Positions 15,578 to 24,727 of a stretch of DNA of 64,000 nt are shown piece by piece (position 1 is the first letter of the stretch; each line of letters starts with the position of its first letter). Source of the stretch: JAAGZL01 sp050291725. Lineage in GTDB: Bacteria; Pseudomonadota; Gammaproteobacteria; Chromatiales; Chromatiaceae. Under the pieces are notes generated by a model. It was not told the DNA's origin, did no database searches, and was given only the letters and a program-made list of their open reading frames with translations. Location of the stretch: positions 1 to 64,000 of the forward strand of contig JBNKKH010000010.1 in assembly GCA_050291725.1 (NCBI GenBank), written 5' to 3'. A program made the position numbers and the translations under genes.

Positions 15578-16668
15578 GTGACCATCAGTTTATGGCCCGG
15601 GCCATTCGTCTGGCCAAGGGTGGACTCTACACTGCTGATCCCAATCCCCGTGTCGGCTGCGTGCTGGTCAAAGATGGAGAAGTTGTGGGTGAAGGGTTTC
15701 ATCTGCGAGCGGGCGAGCCCCATGCCGAACGTAATGCTTTAGCCGCAGCAGGAGACAAGGCCAGGGGGGCAACAGCTTATGTGAGTCTGGAGCCATGTTC
15801 GCATCATGGTCGTACTCCGCCCTGTAGTGAAGGTTTGATTGAGGCTGGTATTAGTCGGGTAGTGGCCGCTATGCAGGACCCTAACCCCGAGGTTGCAGGC
15901 GAGGGCAATCGACAGCTACAACAGGCCGGCATTAAGGTGGAGGTTGGTCTGATGCAAGCCGAGGCCGAAGCTTTGAACCCAGGCTATATTAAACGCCGAG
16001 TTCAGGGTCTGCCCTATGTGCGCTGTAAATTGGCTATGAGCTTGGATGGTCGTACTGCAATGGAGAGTGGAGAGAGTAAGTGGATTACTGGCCAGGAAGC
16101 GAGATTAGATGTGCAGCGATTGCGTGCTAGAAGCTCTGCCATCATTACCGGAATAGAGACCCTGCTAGCGGACGATCCATCCATGAATGTGCGCCTGGAC
16201 GGAGTTGAGGTAATACAGCCGTTGCGGGTGGTGCTGGATTCCAATCTGCGTATGTCGCCCACGGCCAAGATGCTCACCTTGCCGGGCAATACTCTGGTGG
16301 TGTGTTGTGCCGATGCTGATAGCGAGAAGCAGGCGGTGCTGGAGCAGGCGGGGGCAGAGGTTGTGCGTCAGGTAGGATCTTCAGACAGAGTCGATCTCTT
16401 GGCGGTTCTGCAGCTGTTGGCTGAGAGAGAGATGAATGAGGTCTTGATTGAGACTGGGGCGGTTTTGGCTGGATCCTACATGTCCCAGGGCCTGATAGAT
16501 GAGATAGTGTTATATGTTGCACCTCACCTAATGGGTGCCGAGGCCAGAGGATTGATGCAGCTCCCTGGAGTGGAGAGCATGCAAGATAGAGTAGATCTGG
16601 ATATTGTTGATGTGCGCCGAGTAGGGAAGGATTTGCGCATAACCGCTAGGCCCCTGGGGGATAGGTAG
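15574..16668 (+). CDS. ribD: Bifunctional riboflavin deaminase/reductase RibD
   Basis: The protein has 364 residues. The N-terminal deaminase has the zinc motif HAERNAL and PCSHHGRTPPC; the C-terminal reductase (from about residue 148) starts YVRCKLAMSLDGRTAM. It carries out the second and third steps of the pyrimidine branch of riboflavin synthesis. The TTG start overlaps the nrdR stop and gives the family N-terminus MSDHQFMARAI; an ATG at residue 7 is the only alternative. Confidence 0.96.
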   Translation: MSDHQFMARAIRLAKGGLYTADPNPRVGCVLVKDGEVVGEGFHLRAGEPHAERNALAAAGDKARGATAYVSLEPCSHHGRTPPCSEGLIEAGISRVVAAMQDPNPEVAGEGNRQLQQAGIKVEVGLMQAEAEALNPGYIKRRVQGLPYVRCKLAMSLDGRTAMESGESKWITGQEARLDVQRLRARSSAIITGIETLLADDPSMNVRLDGVEVIQPLRVVLDSNLRMSPTAKMLTLPGNTLVVCCADADSEKQAVLEQAGAEVVRQVGSSDRVDLLAVLQLLAEREMNEVLIETGAVLAGSYMSQGLIDEIVLYVAPHLMGAEARGLMQLPGVESMQDRVDLDIVDVRRVGKDLRITARPLGDR

Positions 16669-16671
16669 TAG

Positions 16672-17334
16672 ATGTTTACCGGAATTATACAGGCAGTTGG
16701 AACCCTGGCAGCCATGGAGCCGCGGGGCGGAGATATGGCCCTGCATATCCGCAGTGGTGATCTGCCCATGCATAATGTGGCTCTGGGGGATAGCATTGCC
16801 ACCAATGGGGTCTGTCTCACCGTTATTGAGCTGCCAGGAGATGGCTATATCGCAGATGTTTCCCGGGAAACGCTGGATTACACCACTCTGGGTGGGTTGA
16901 AGCCGGGAAGCCCGGTTAATCTAGAAAAGGCTTTGACCCTGGAGTCTCATCTAGGCGGGCACCTGGTTAGCGGGCATGTGGACGGCGTGGGGCGTATCCT
17001 GGAGAGGCGGGAAGATGCCCGCTCTGTTCGTTTTAGAATTGATGCCCCTAAAGAGCTGTCCCGTTATATCGCCCACAAGGGGTCTATATGTGTGGATGGG
17101 GTTAGCCTAACAGTGAATGCTGTTCAGGGGAGCCAGTTTGAGCTAAACATAGTTCCCCACACCATTAAAGAGACCACTATCTCAAACTATCGCTCCGGCA
17201 CCATGGTTAATCTAGAGGTGGATCAAATCGCCCGCTATCTGGAACGACTGCTGTTGGTAGGTCAAGATGGGGACTCCATTGAACCCTCAGGGGTAACCCA
17301 AGAACTGCTAGCCCGTAGCGGTTTTATGAAATAG
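16672..17334 (+). CDS. ribE: Riboflavin synthase, alpha chain
   Basis: The protein has 220 residues and the two lumazine-binding repeats of the family: MFTGIIQAVGTL at the start and GHLVSGHVDGVGRI at the beginning of the second. It dismutates two 6,7-dimethyl-8-ribityllumazine molecules into riboflavin. It starts 3 bases after the ribD stop and belongs to the same transcript. The name ribC is also used for this gene. A 314-base gap with a long hairpin separates it from ribBX. Confidence 0.96.
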   Translation: MFTGIIQAVGTLAAMEPRGGDMALHIRSGDLPMHNVALGDSIATNGVCLTVIELPGDGYIADVSRETLDYTTLGGLKPGSPVNLEKALTLESHLGGHLVSGHVDGVGRILERREDARSVRFRIDAPKELSRYIAHKGSICVDGVSLTVNAVQGSQFELNIVPHTIKETTISNYRSGTMVNLEVDQIARYLERLLLVGQDGDSIEPSGVTQELLARSGFMK

Positions 17335-17456
17335 TCCAAGCGCTCTGTAAGCCCTGATATTTCATGAAGGCGGTAGAATAAATGATAGAAAGCACTGTTA
17401 TAACAAAGAGCTATTCGATGTCTGATACTCTATTTATGCAGTTGTGTTTTGTACCT

Positions 17457-17578
17457 GAACGAATTCAGGAAAAATATGGCTTCCAATCTTGATCGATCCC
17501 TCTCAAACCATAGCTACGGCTATGCTTTTTCGAGCGATAGACCAACCTTGTTCGCCATATTTCCCCTGATCTTCGTTC
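17457..17578. repeat. 122-base imperfect hairpin between ribE and ribBX
   Basis: The stretch folds almost end to end on itself. GAACGAATTCAGG (17457-17469) pairs with CCTGATCTTCGTTC (17565-17578), AAATATGGC with GCCATATTT (from 17556), TTGATCGATCCCTC with the later GAGCGATAGACCAA, and CATAGC with GCTATG around a TACG loop (17515-17518). It fills much of the 17335-17648 gap, which is otherwise empty. It could be a leader structure of ribBX or a short palindromic mobile repeat. It does not show the conserved boxes of an FMN riboswitch. Confidence 0.6.
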
Positions 17579-17648
17579 CCTTCACGAATTATCCGGGCTA
17601 GAATGGCAGATCGCACGCTTTTTGCCGTACCTGGAAGTAATTGAATTT

Positions 17649-18761
17649 ATGAAACTTAATACCACCGAAGAGATTATTGAAGACCTGCGCCAAGGGAAGA
17701 TGGTTGTCATTATGGATGATGAAGATCGCGAAAATGAGGGCGATCTCATTATGGCTGCTGAGAAGGTAACACCTGAGGCGATCAACTTTATGGCCAGATA
17801 TGGTCGTGGTCTGATCTGTCTTACCATGAGTAAGGATATGTGTCAGCAGTTGCGTCTGCCCCTTATGGTTAATCAGAACGAGTCGGCACACTCCACTAAC
17901 TTTACCATCTCCATTGAGGCGGCGGAGGGGGTCTCTACCGGTATCTCTGCAGCGGATCGTGCTACCACTATCCTGGCTGCAGTGCAGGACGATGCCAGGC
18001 CAGAGGATCTGGTGCAGCCTGGGCACATCTTCCCGCTAATGGCTCAGCCTGGAGGGGTGCTGGTGCGAGCTGGACACACCGAGGGTGGTAGTGATCTTGC
18101 GCGTATGGCTGGCTTGAAGCCAGCTTCTGTTATCGTAGAGATACTGAACGAAGATGGCAGTATGGCGCGGCGTCCAGATCTCGAGAAGTTCGCGCAAGAG
18201 CACAATCTAAAGATTGGTACTATTGCTGATCTGATCCACTATCGTGTCAAAAATGAGAAGACTATTGAGCGAGTGCGCGAGTGTCCGCTTTCTACCGAGT
18301 ATGGCGAATTTCGTCTGGTGGCATTTCAAGACAAAGTCGATAATGAGGTGCATCTGGCGCTGGTTATGGGTGACATCACTCCCGATACACCAACCTTGGT
18401 GCGGGTGCATATGCAGAACATACTGTGCGATATCTTCCATACTAATCATCCAGGTAGAAGCTGGCCATTGAGCAACGCTATGCGGCAAGTGGCGAAAGAG
18501 GGTGCTGGGGTGATAGTGGTGTTACGCAACCATGATACTGCTCGAGAGATCATCCATAGGATGAGAGAGTTGATGGTCAAGGAGAGAAAGGTACCAATTG
18601 AATCCAAGAGTTCCTCTACTCATCTGCGAACCTTTGGTGTTGGTGCGCAGATTCTATCTGACCTCGGAGTGCGTAAGATGCGGGTGTTGAGTTCACCCAA
18701 GGCCATCCATGGGCTTTCCGGTTTTGATTTGGAAGTGGTTGAGTACGTGGATTGCGAGTAA
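17649..18761 (+). CDS. ribB: RibBX: DHBP synthase with degenerate GTP cyclohydrolase II-like domain
   Basis: From ATG 17649 the protein has 370 residues; nine more codons could be added from 17622, but MKLNTTEEIIEDLRQGK is the family start. The N-terminal half is 3,4-dihydroxy-2-butanone-4-phosphate synthase, with DDEDRENEGDL and the HxxxFxIS...TGISAxDR motifs. The C-terminal half resembles GTP cyclohydrolase II but lacks its zinc cysteines (only one Cys in the region) and the RQEGRGIGL loop; RNHDTAREI stands in its place. This matches the proteobacterial RibBX variant, whose C-terminal part has no cyclohydrolase activity. A separate ribA should exist elsewhere. Confidence 0.9.
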   Translation: MKLNTTEEIIEDLRQGKMVVIMDDEDRENEGDLIMAAEKVTPEAINFMARYGRGLICLTMSKDMCQQLRLPLMVNQNESAHSTNFTISIEAAEGVSTGISAADRATTILAAVQDDARPEDLVQPGHIFPLMAQPGGVLVRAGHTEGGSDLARMAGLKPASVIVEILNEDGSMARRPDLEKFAQEHNLKIGTIADLIHYRVKNEKTIERVRECPLSTEYGEFRLVAFQDKVDNEVHLALVMGDITPDTPTLVRVHMQNILCDIFHTNHPGRSWPLSNAMRQVAKEGAGVIVVLRNHDTAREIIHRMRELMVKERKVPIESKSSSTHLRTFGVGAQILSDLGVRKMRVLSSPKAIHGLSGFDLEVVEYVDCE

Positions 18762-18934
18762 AATGCAGAGTTTTGAGCGGTACAGAGACGTAGTGCTATT
18801 GGCCGCAGGCTAATGAAAGCCCATACAGAGCAAGCAGGTTCGTATGCCTGCGCAGAATTTGCATGGGTGTGCAGCAAATAGGCGAGCATGATTTATTGTT
18901 GCCGACTAAATATTGAGAATAACGGGGTTTAAAT

Positions 18935-19405
18935 ATGACAGTAAAGACCATCGAGGGCGCACTGAATGTGCAGAAGGCCCGTTTTTGTATAGTAGCTGCG
19001 CGTTTCAACAGCTTTATCGTGGAGAGCCTGCTGGAAGGTGCGCTGGATACTTTGAAGCGGCACGGTGCTGATGAGGCAGATATAGATCTGGTGAGAGTGC
19101 CCGGCGCATTCGAGATGCCTCTGGTGGTAGATAAACTTGCGGCTAAGGGTGATTATGATGCGATCGTGGCCCTGGGTGCGGTGATTCGCGGTGGAACTCC
19201 CCACTTTGAATACGTGGCTGGCGAGTGTGTAAAAGGCATTGCCCAGTCCACCATGAAGCATGGTGTGCCTGTATCCTTCGGAGTGCTTACGGTAGATACC
19301 ATTGAGCAGGCAATTGAGCGGGCCGGAACCAAGGCCGGTAACAAAGGAGCCGAAGCAGCAGTCTCAGCTATTGAGATGGTTAACCTGTTGCGCCAAATAG
19401 ACTAG
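18935..19405 (+). CDS. ribH: 6,7-dimethyl-8-ribityllumazine synthase
   Basis: The protein has 156 residues, the usual size. Family motifs are RFNSFIVESLLEGALDTL, VPGAFEMP, ALGAVIRGGTPHFEYV (substrate and phosphate binding) and PVSFGVLT. It condenses the ribD product with the RibB product to give the riboflavin synthase substrate, probably as a 60- or 10-subunit shell. It lies between ribBX and nusB as in most gammaproteobacteria. Confidence 0.97.
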   Translation: MTVKTIEGALNVQKARFCIVAARFNSFIVESLLEGALDTLKRHGADEADIDLVRVPGAFEMPLVVDKLAAKGDYDAIVALGAVIRGGTPHFEYVAGECVKGIAQSTMKHGVPVSFGVLTVDTIEQAIERAGTKAGNKGAEAAVSAIEMVNLLRQID

Positions 19406-19435
19406 GGTTTTTTCACTTAATGCGGATTTTATCGA

Positions 19436-19861
19436 ATGAGCAGTAAACGCACCCAGGCGCGCCATCACGCAGTGCAGGCCATTTACCAATGGCAGATGGC
19501 TGGCCACGATGTATCTGAGGTGGAGAATCAGATACTGGAGGCAGAAGACCCTAGTAGCTTTGAGGTGGACTATTTCAAAGATCTGTTACATGGAGTGCCA
19601 GCAAAGCTGGATGAGCTGGATGCGGAGCTGAAGAGCTGTGTAGATCGCTCCATCGACAGCGTTGACCCGGTTGAGCGCGCCATTCTACGTATCGGATCCT
19701 ATGAGATGTTGTGCCACCCAGAAATTCCATATCGAGTCATTATCAATGAAGCGGTGGAACTGGCTAAGATATTTGGGGCAGAGCAGGGCCACAAATATGT
19801 AAACGGTGTATTAGATAAGCTGGCGCGCAAGGTGCGTAAGGCCGAGGCCGGCAAACACTAG
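19436..19861 (+). CDS. nusB: Transcription antitermination factor NusB
   Basis: The protein has 141 residues, all-helical, with the arginine-rich N-terminus (SSKRTQARHHAVQAIYQWQ) that binds boxA RNA and the conserved C-terminal VIINEAVELAKIFGAEQGHKYVNGVLDK. It acts with NusE in rRNA antitermination. It follows ribH by 30 bases, the usual arrangement. Confidence 0.97.
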   Translation: MSSKRTQARHHAVQAIYQWQMAGHDVSEVENQILEAEDPSSFEVDYFKDLLHGVPAKLDELDAELKSCVDRSIDSVDPVERAILRIGSYEMLCHPEIPYRVIINEAVELAKIFGAEQGHKYVNGVLDKLARKVRKAEAGKH

Positions 19862-19898
19862 TCCTTAGATGGATAGTTTTTCAATCTGTTAGAGTGGT

Positions 19899-20225
19899 AT
19901 GGAAATGAAACTAATATTATTAGGTGTTGGGTTGCTCGCATTTCTTTTGCTTATAAGGCACATATATTGTGCTTTTAGGTTTGGGGTAATATTAAAACGA
20001 GAGGTTGGATCCTCGTGGAATACTCAAGGGCAAACTACCCCTTATGCCTTTACCTATTCTGACTTGAAGGAGTTCAGATCAAACAATAGTGAATTAGTCG
20101 AGAGTAATGATGTTGTTCGCAACTCTGTGGCTAAGTTTGAGAATTCATGGAAGTATGGGATGCCTATGATTCTGGTGCTGGCGGTAGCTTCTGCAATACT
20201 GCAAAGAGTTCCTGTGTTTCATTAA
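19899..20225 (+). CDS. Hypothetical membrane protein between nusB and thiL
   Basis: The product has 108 residues with a hydrophobic segment at each end (about 5-20 and 88-103) and a polar middle containing YTYSDLKEFRSNN. No family is recognised. ATG 19905 is the alternative start two codons in. It sits inside the otherwise conserved nusB-thiL linkage, and its end lies 41 bases before thiL, so it is likely cotranscribed. Codon use looks somewhat more AT-rich than its neighbours. Confidence 0.55.
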   Translation: MEMKLILLGVGLLAFLLLIRHIYCAFRFGVILKREVGSSWNTQGQTTPYAFTYSDLKEFRSNNSELVESNDVVRNSVAKFENSWKYGMPMILVLAVASAILQRVPVFH

Positions 20226-20266
20226 GTTGTCTCTGCTTGTGCAACTATGCAGGCGCAGGCTGTAGC

Positions 20267-21232
20267 ATGTCTCTATCTGAATTCGATCTGATCAGAGAGT
20301 ATTTTTCCAACCAGAGCTACGCTCGGGAAGATGTGGTTTTGGGGGTTGGTGATGACTGTGCGCTGCTAATGCCGCCAGCCGGGATGGAGTTGGTGGTCAC
20401 CAGCGATACCCTGGTGGAACAGATTCATTTCCAACGGGGCGCTGACCCCATGGCGTTGGGGCATAAGTCACTGGCGGTGAATCTTAGTGATCTGGCCGCA
20501 ATGGGCGCTACTCCAGCTTGGGTTACCCTGGCCCTTACCCTTCCTGAAACCGATCTGTTCTGGCTTAAATCCTTTAGTAGTGGCTTTCTCTCTCTGGCCG
20601 AGAAACATGGCGTTGCTTTGGTTGGCGGAGACACCACCAGAGGGCCACTTAGTATCACCGTAACTGCCCATGGTTTTGTCCAGCCAGGAACAGCCTTGAG
20701 GCGGAGCGGCGCAAGTGTGGGGGACCGTATATTTGTTACAGGTACCCTGGGAGATGCGGCCCTGGCCCTGCTTGCTAGACAGGAAGTCTGTTCTGTTGAG
20801 AATGGCCTGGCTGACCTGGAAAAGTGTTTGGATTTTCCTCAGCCGCGTTTAGCTGTGGGTAACAGGCTAGTGGGGGTAGCCAATTCAGCCATAGATATAT
20901 CGGATGGACTAGTTGCAGATCTGGGACATATATGTGAACAGAGTGGTGTTGGTGCCAGATTGTTGCTGGAAAATATTCCAGTCACTGCGCAGGTGACAGA
21001 GTACCTGCAGCAAGGAGGCAGTTGGAGCACCGTAATTGCTGGTGGAGATGATTATGAGCTCTGCTTCACTCTGTCGCCGGAAAAAATAGATCTGTTAGAC
21101 CAGCTTAGGCCAAGTCTGGATTGTGAACTGACGCAGGTGGGGGAGATAGTTTCTGAGCAGGGAGTTAGCTGTATTCTGCCAGACGGGTCTGCTCTGGACT
21201 GCTCAGGTTCAGGCTACCAACATTTCTCCTAA
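20267..21232 (+). CDS. thiL: Thiamine-monophosphate kinase
   Basis: The start at 20267 is chosen because MSLSEFDLIREYF is the family N-terminus; the frame is open about 40 codons earlier without family similarity. The protein has 321 residues. Motifs include VLGVGDDCALL, TSDTLVEQIHF, KSLAVNLSDLAAMGA and DISDGLVADL, which bind Mg-ATP and thiamine phosphate. It makes thiamine pyrophosphate, the last step of the pathway. pgpA follows after 7 bases. Confidence 0.95.
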   Translation: MSLSEFDLIREYFSNQSYAREDVVLGVGDDCALLMPPAGMELVVTSDTLVEQIHFQRGADPMALGHKSLAVNLSDLAAMGATPAWVTLALTLPETDLFWLKSFSSGFLSLAEKHGVALVGGDTTRGPLSITVTAHGFVQPGTALRRSGASVGDRIFVTGTLGDAALALLARQEVCSVENGLADLEKCLDFPQPRLAVGNRLVGVANSAIDISDGLVADLGHICEQSGVGARLLLENIPVTAQVTEYLQQGGSWSTVIAGGDDYELCFTLSPEKIDLLDQLRPSLDCELTQVGEIVSEQGVSCILPDGSALDCSGSGYQHFS

Positions 21233-21239
21233 TATCAAG

Positions 21240-21716
21240 ATGACGCAACCACATCAAATCAACTGGACCAATCCGCTGCATCTGCTGGCATTTGGCTTGG
21301 GCTCCGGCGCCGCACCCAAAGCCCCCGGTACCTTTGGCACTTTGGCCGCTATTCCGCTGTATCTCCTAATTAGTCAACTTACGCCGTGGCACTATCTTGT
21401 TGTAGTGTTGATTATGCTGGGGTTTGGAGTCTGGTTGTGTGACAAAGTGGCGCAGGAGTTAGGGGTGCATGACCACCCTGGAATAGTTTGGGACGAGTGG
21501 GTTGGGTTCTTCATGACAATGTGGCTGGCCCCAACTGGCTGGATCTGGCTGCTGCTAGGGTTTGGGTTGTTCCGTTTTTTCGATATCTTTAAGCCTTGGC
21601 CAATCAACCTATTAGATCGCAATGTGCCAGGAGGTTGGGGAATTATGCTGGATGATCTGGTGGCTGGTTTATATGCATTTGCCCTGATTCAATTGGCAGT
21701 CTATGTTTATACATAG
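21240..21716 (+). CDS. pgpA: Phosphatidylglycerophosphatase A
   Basis: The protein has 158 residues with about four hydrophobic segments. It carries the PgpA signatures GSGAAPKAPGTFGTLAAIP, DHPGIVWDEWVGF and FRFFDIFKPWPI. It removes the phosphate of phosphatidylglycerophosphate in the inner membrane. The thiL-pgpA pair is conserved in gammaproteobacteria. Confidence 0.95.
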   Translation: MTQPHQINWTNPLHLLAFGLGSGAAPKAPGTFGTLAAIPLYLLISQLTPWHYLVVVLIMLGFGVWLCDKVAQELGVHDHPGIVWDEWVGFFMTMWLAPTGWIWLLLGFGLFRFFDIFKPWPINLLDRNVPGGWGIMLDDLVAGLYAFALIQLAVYVYT

Positions 21717-21746
21717 CGGCTACTCATTCTTTCGAAGGTTGATATC

Positions 21747-22403
21747 TTGCCCCGACTTCTAGTAACAAAGTTAATTCTACTAGTACTGCCCATGCTGGTT
21801 TCTGCTGCATCTCTAGCAGTAGAAAGTATTAGAGTTATGGCGCTATTTCCTAACAAGGCGATGGTAGAGATAGATGGAAAGAGTCGTCTGCTTAAGGTTG
21901 GTAAAAGGTCGCCAGAGGGAGCGCTGCTGGTTTCTGCAGATAGTAGTGAAGCTGTTATTGAGATAGATGGAGAGCAAAAAAACTATCAGGTTGGAGCTAA
22001 GTTTGGCGGTAGTTTTACTACCAGTAAAAAACGTGAAGTCAGGATATTAAGAGATAATAGCGGTAGTTACACCACGGTTGGTACTATTAATGGACGCTAT
22101 GTGGATATGTTGCTAGATACCGGTGCAACTTCGATTGCCATGAGTTCAGTTGAGGCCAAGCGACTAGGGATACAGTATTGGCTGTCGGGAGAAAAAATCA
22201 TGGTTAACACCGCTTCTGGTATGGCTCGGGCATACGCAATAACCCTGGATAGGGTTCAGGTAGGATCCATCGGAATAAATAATGTTAGAGCAACGGTGGT
22301 TGAGGGAAGCAATCCGCAGGATGTTCTGCTTGGCATGAGTTTTTTGAATCGAGTTGATATGACCAACAGCGGAAACGTCATGGTGCTACGTTCTAAGTTC
22401 TGA
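21747..22403 (+). CDS. Exported retropepsin-like aspartic protease (TIGR02281 type)
   Basis: The protein has 218 residues from a TTG start. An N-terminal signal peptide (to about SLA, residue 24) precedes a small beta region, then a retropepsin-like domain with the active-site motif DMLLDTGATSIAMS, the glycine-flap region and DVLLGMSFLNRV near the end. The family acts as a homodimer; substrates are unknown. It is separated from pgpA by 30 bases and may be read from the same message. Confidence 0.8.
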   Translation: MPRLLVTKLILLVLPMLVSAASLAVESIRVMALFPNKAMVEIDGKSRLLKVGKRSPEGALLVSADSSEAVIEIDGEQKNYQVGAKFGGSFTTSKKREVRILRDNSGSYTTVGTINGRYVDMLLDTGATSIAMSSVEAKRLGIQYWLSGEKIMVNTASGMARAYAITLDRVQVGSIGINNVRATVVEGSNPQDVLLGMSFLNRVDMTNSGNVMVLRSKF

Positions 22404-22696
22404 TTAATCAGCCTAGTTTGTGGTTACTCTTCATACACCATTGTTATTTTCTCTCCATATTTGTCCTTTATAACTGAGTGGCGCAGCTTTAGGGTTGGAG
22501 TGACTAGGGCGTTTTCCATGCTTCATGGTTACTAGGTTGCGATAGCCGTGGGGATCTAGCGTAGAATTAGTTGCTGGATCTCAGCAGTATCGCTAGGAGA
22601 TATCTTTGCGTGGGGCCGTCATGTCGTTATTCCAGTTGGTGCCAGCAATTCCTGCATGCTCTGAATACCGTGGGTAAGGCCTGCTTGGTATTTTAT
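22404..22696. other. Intergenic gap between convergent genes
   Basis: The gap lies between the protease gene and the end of fadJ. On the minus strand a short frame (about 22440-22560) reads MKHGKRPSHSNPKAAP-like residues, perhaps a decayed gene fragment. No terminator with a clear stem and T run was seen. Confidence 0.3.
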
Positions 22697-24727
22697 CTAT
22701 TCCGCCTTGGGTATCTGTTTCCAGCCAGAGTCGGGCTGGAATCTATCTCCGTATAGCTGTTGTAACTGCTGTAGGCGCTCCTGCTGCTTTTCCACACCAG
22801 TGGTATTTATGTAATTCATAGGGCCGCCGCGGAAGGGGGCGAATCCGGTGCCGAAAATCACCCCTGCATCTAATAGATCGGCGTCTTCTACTATCTGTTC
22901 CCGTAGGCAGGCTACAGATTCGTTTAATATGGGGAAGATAAGTCGATCGGTCATATCTGCTGGGATACTATCTGACTCTTTTTTCTCTGCATGGCTGGCC
23001 TTGCCATTTTTGTAGCTATAAAAGCCGGAACCGGTTTTGGCTCCCAGTCTGTTCTGTTTCACCATGGCTGCAAGTTGTTGAGGTATTTTTAGATTAAAAA
23101 ATGGTGCTAACTTGTTGGCTACGGCTAGACAGATATCCAGGCCAACTCTATCTGCTAACTCTACTGGGCCCATGGGCATGCCAAAGTCTGTTGCTGCTTT
23201 ATCTATCACCGGGGCAGGCACCCCCTCGGAGATAAGGTTCATTGCCTCAAGCAGGTAAGGCATAAGTATTCGATTTATCAGAAATCCTGGGCTGCTTTTC
23301 ACTGGCAATGGTAGACGGTCGATATTACGAGCGAAGGTAGCACCCTGTTTTACCAGCTCTTGATTGGTTACCTCACCATGGACAATCTCAACCAGTTGCA
23401 TCTTGGCTACCGGGTTAAAGAAGTGGAGGCCAATCAGTCGTTCTGGATTTGTAAGTGACTCGCTTATGGTTTCCAGGGGAATACTGGAGGTGTTGGTTGC
23501 TAGCAGGGTGTCTGGCCTAACCCTGGATTCCAGCTCTTTAAATAGCTCCTGTTTGGCCTGTGCGTCCTCAAAGATGGCTTCAATCACCACGTCAGCTTGG
23601 CTTACGCCATAACCCTTTGGGTCTGGCATCAGTCGGTCCATAGCCGCCTGTACCAGACGTGGTTTTTTCAGCTTCTTCTTGAACAGTTTGTGGGCGCGCC
23701 CCATGGCGTTGCTTAGCAGTTTTGCCTCCTGGTCCTGGAGGGTTACCCGCATACCTTTAAGAGCGCACCAGGCAGCGATGTCACCACCCATTATGCCGCC
23801 TCCTACAACATGGAGGCGGGTGGGGTTGAAGTCGCTATGGTTACCCTGAGATTTGAGTTGCTCTTGCAGATAGAAAACCCGGATCAGATTCTGGGCAGTA
23901 GCGCCACTGAGCAGTTTGGCCAGATTGGTCGCTTCGCTGGCAAACATCGCTTTAGGATTATCTGCATATCTCTTCCAGTGATCGATAAGGGCAAATGGGG
24001 CGGGGTAGTGTTCGGGTTTGGCCTTTTTGCGCACCTCTCTCTCTAGAACTTTAGAGAGGATAGGTCTAGCTAGTTTCAGGTTTAGCAGTTGTTGATAGAA
24101 AGGGGGCTGTTTAACCTGAGGTTTGCGCCTAATCATATCTACAGCGGCGGCCATCAGCTGCCGCTCTGGGGCGGTGCTGTCCACCAGACTCATGCGTTTG
24201 GCCGCCACCCCATCTACTGTACGTCCAGTAAGCATTAAATTCAGGGCGGGGAGTGGGCCGAGCTTCGCAACACTGCGCACACTGCCACCATATCCTGGAA
24301 ATAGCCCCAATCTTACTTCTGGGAAGCCAAGCCTGGTTGCCGCATCATCGCGGGCGATGCGGTAGCGGCAGGCTAGAGATAGCTCTAAACCACCCCCCAG
24401 ACAAAAGCCATGGATCAGGGACAGGGTCGGAGTCTTGAGATCTTCCAAGCGTTGAAAGATTCTGTGTGCTTGGGTGATGTGTTGCTGGATAGTTTCCCTG
24501 TCGGTGGTTTTGCGAAAGTTACTTATATCGGCTCCGACTATAAAGCCGCTCTTTTTGTCGGAGAGTATCACTAGGCCGGCAGGGAGGTCTGCTTCAACTT
24601 CCCCCAGTACTGTGTCCAGCTCTTCCAGGGCTTCAATTGATAGGATGTTGACCGGGCTATCTTGATGGTCAAAATGCAGCCAGGTAATGTTGGAGTCGTC
24701 TCTATTTAGTTTCCAGTGTTTGCTCAT
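22697..24727 (-). CDS. fadJ: Fatty-acid oxidation multifunctional protein, FadJ-like
   Basis: The protein has 676 residues. The N-terminal enoyl-CoA hydratase part (residues 10-190) has GADISNF, CLGGGLELSLACRYRIA and FPEVRLGLFPGYGG with both catalytic Glu. The NAD-binding 3-hydroxyacyl-CoA dehydrogenase part begins near residue 309 (LHVVGGGIMGGDIAAW), has the catalytic His in LIGLHFFNPV, and is followed by the C-terminal helical domain. Its ATG overlaps the fadI stop by 4 bases. Length is slightly shorter than typical FadJ. Confidence 0.92.
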   Translation of the reverse strand: MSKHWKLNRDDSNITWLHFDHQDSPVNILSIEALEELDTVLGEVEADLPAGLVILSDKKSGFIVGADISNFRKTTDRETIQQHITQAHRIFQRLEDLKTPTLSLIHGFCLGGGLELSLACRYRIARDDAATRLGFPEVRLGLFPGYGGSVRSVAKLGPLPALNLMLTGRTVDGVAAKRMSLVDSTAPERQLMAAAVDMIRRKPQVKQPPFYQQLLNLKLARPILSKVLEREVRKKAKPEHYPAPFALIDHWKRYADNPKAMFASEATNLAKLLSGATAQNLIRVFYLQEQLKSQGNHSDFNPTRLHVVGGGIMGGDIAAWCALKGMRVTLQDQEAKLLSNAMGRAHKLFKKKLKKPRLVQAAMDRLMPDPKGYGVSQADVVIEAIFEDAQAKQELFKELESRVRPDTLLATNTSSIPLETISESLTNPERLIGLHFFNPVAKMQLVEIVHGEVTNQELVKQGATFARNIDRLPLPVKSSPGFLINRILMPYLLEAMNLISEGVPAPVIDKAATDFGMPMGPVELADRVGLDICLAVANKLAPFFNLKIPQQLAAMVKQNRLGAKTGSGFYSYKNGKASHAEKKESDSIPADMTDRLIFPILNESVACLREQIVEDADLLDAGVIFGTGFAPFRGGPMNYINTTGVEKQQERLQQLQQLYGDRFQPDSGWKQIPKAE

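Noticed and set aside
17335..17648. FMN riboswitch before ribBX
   Set aside because: The conserved boxes of the RFN element could not be found; only the long hairpin is present.
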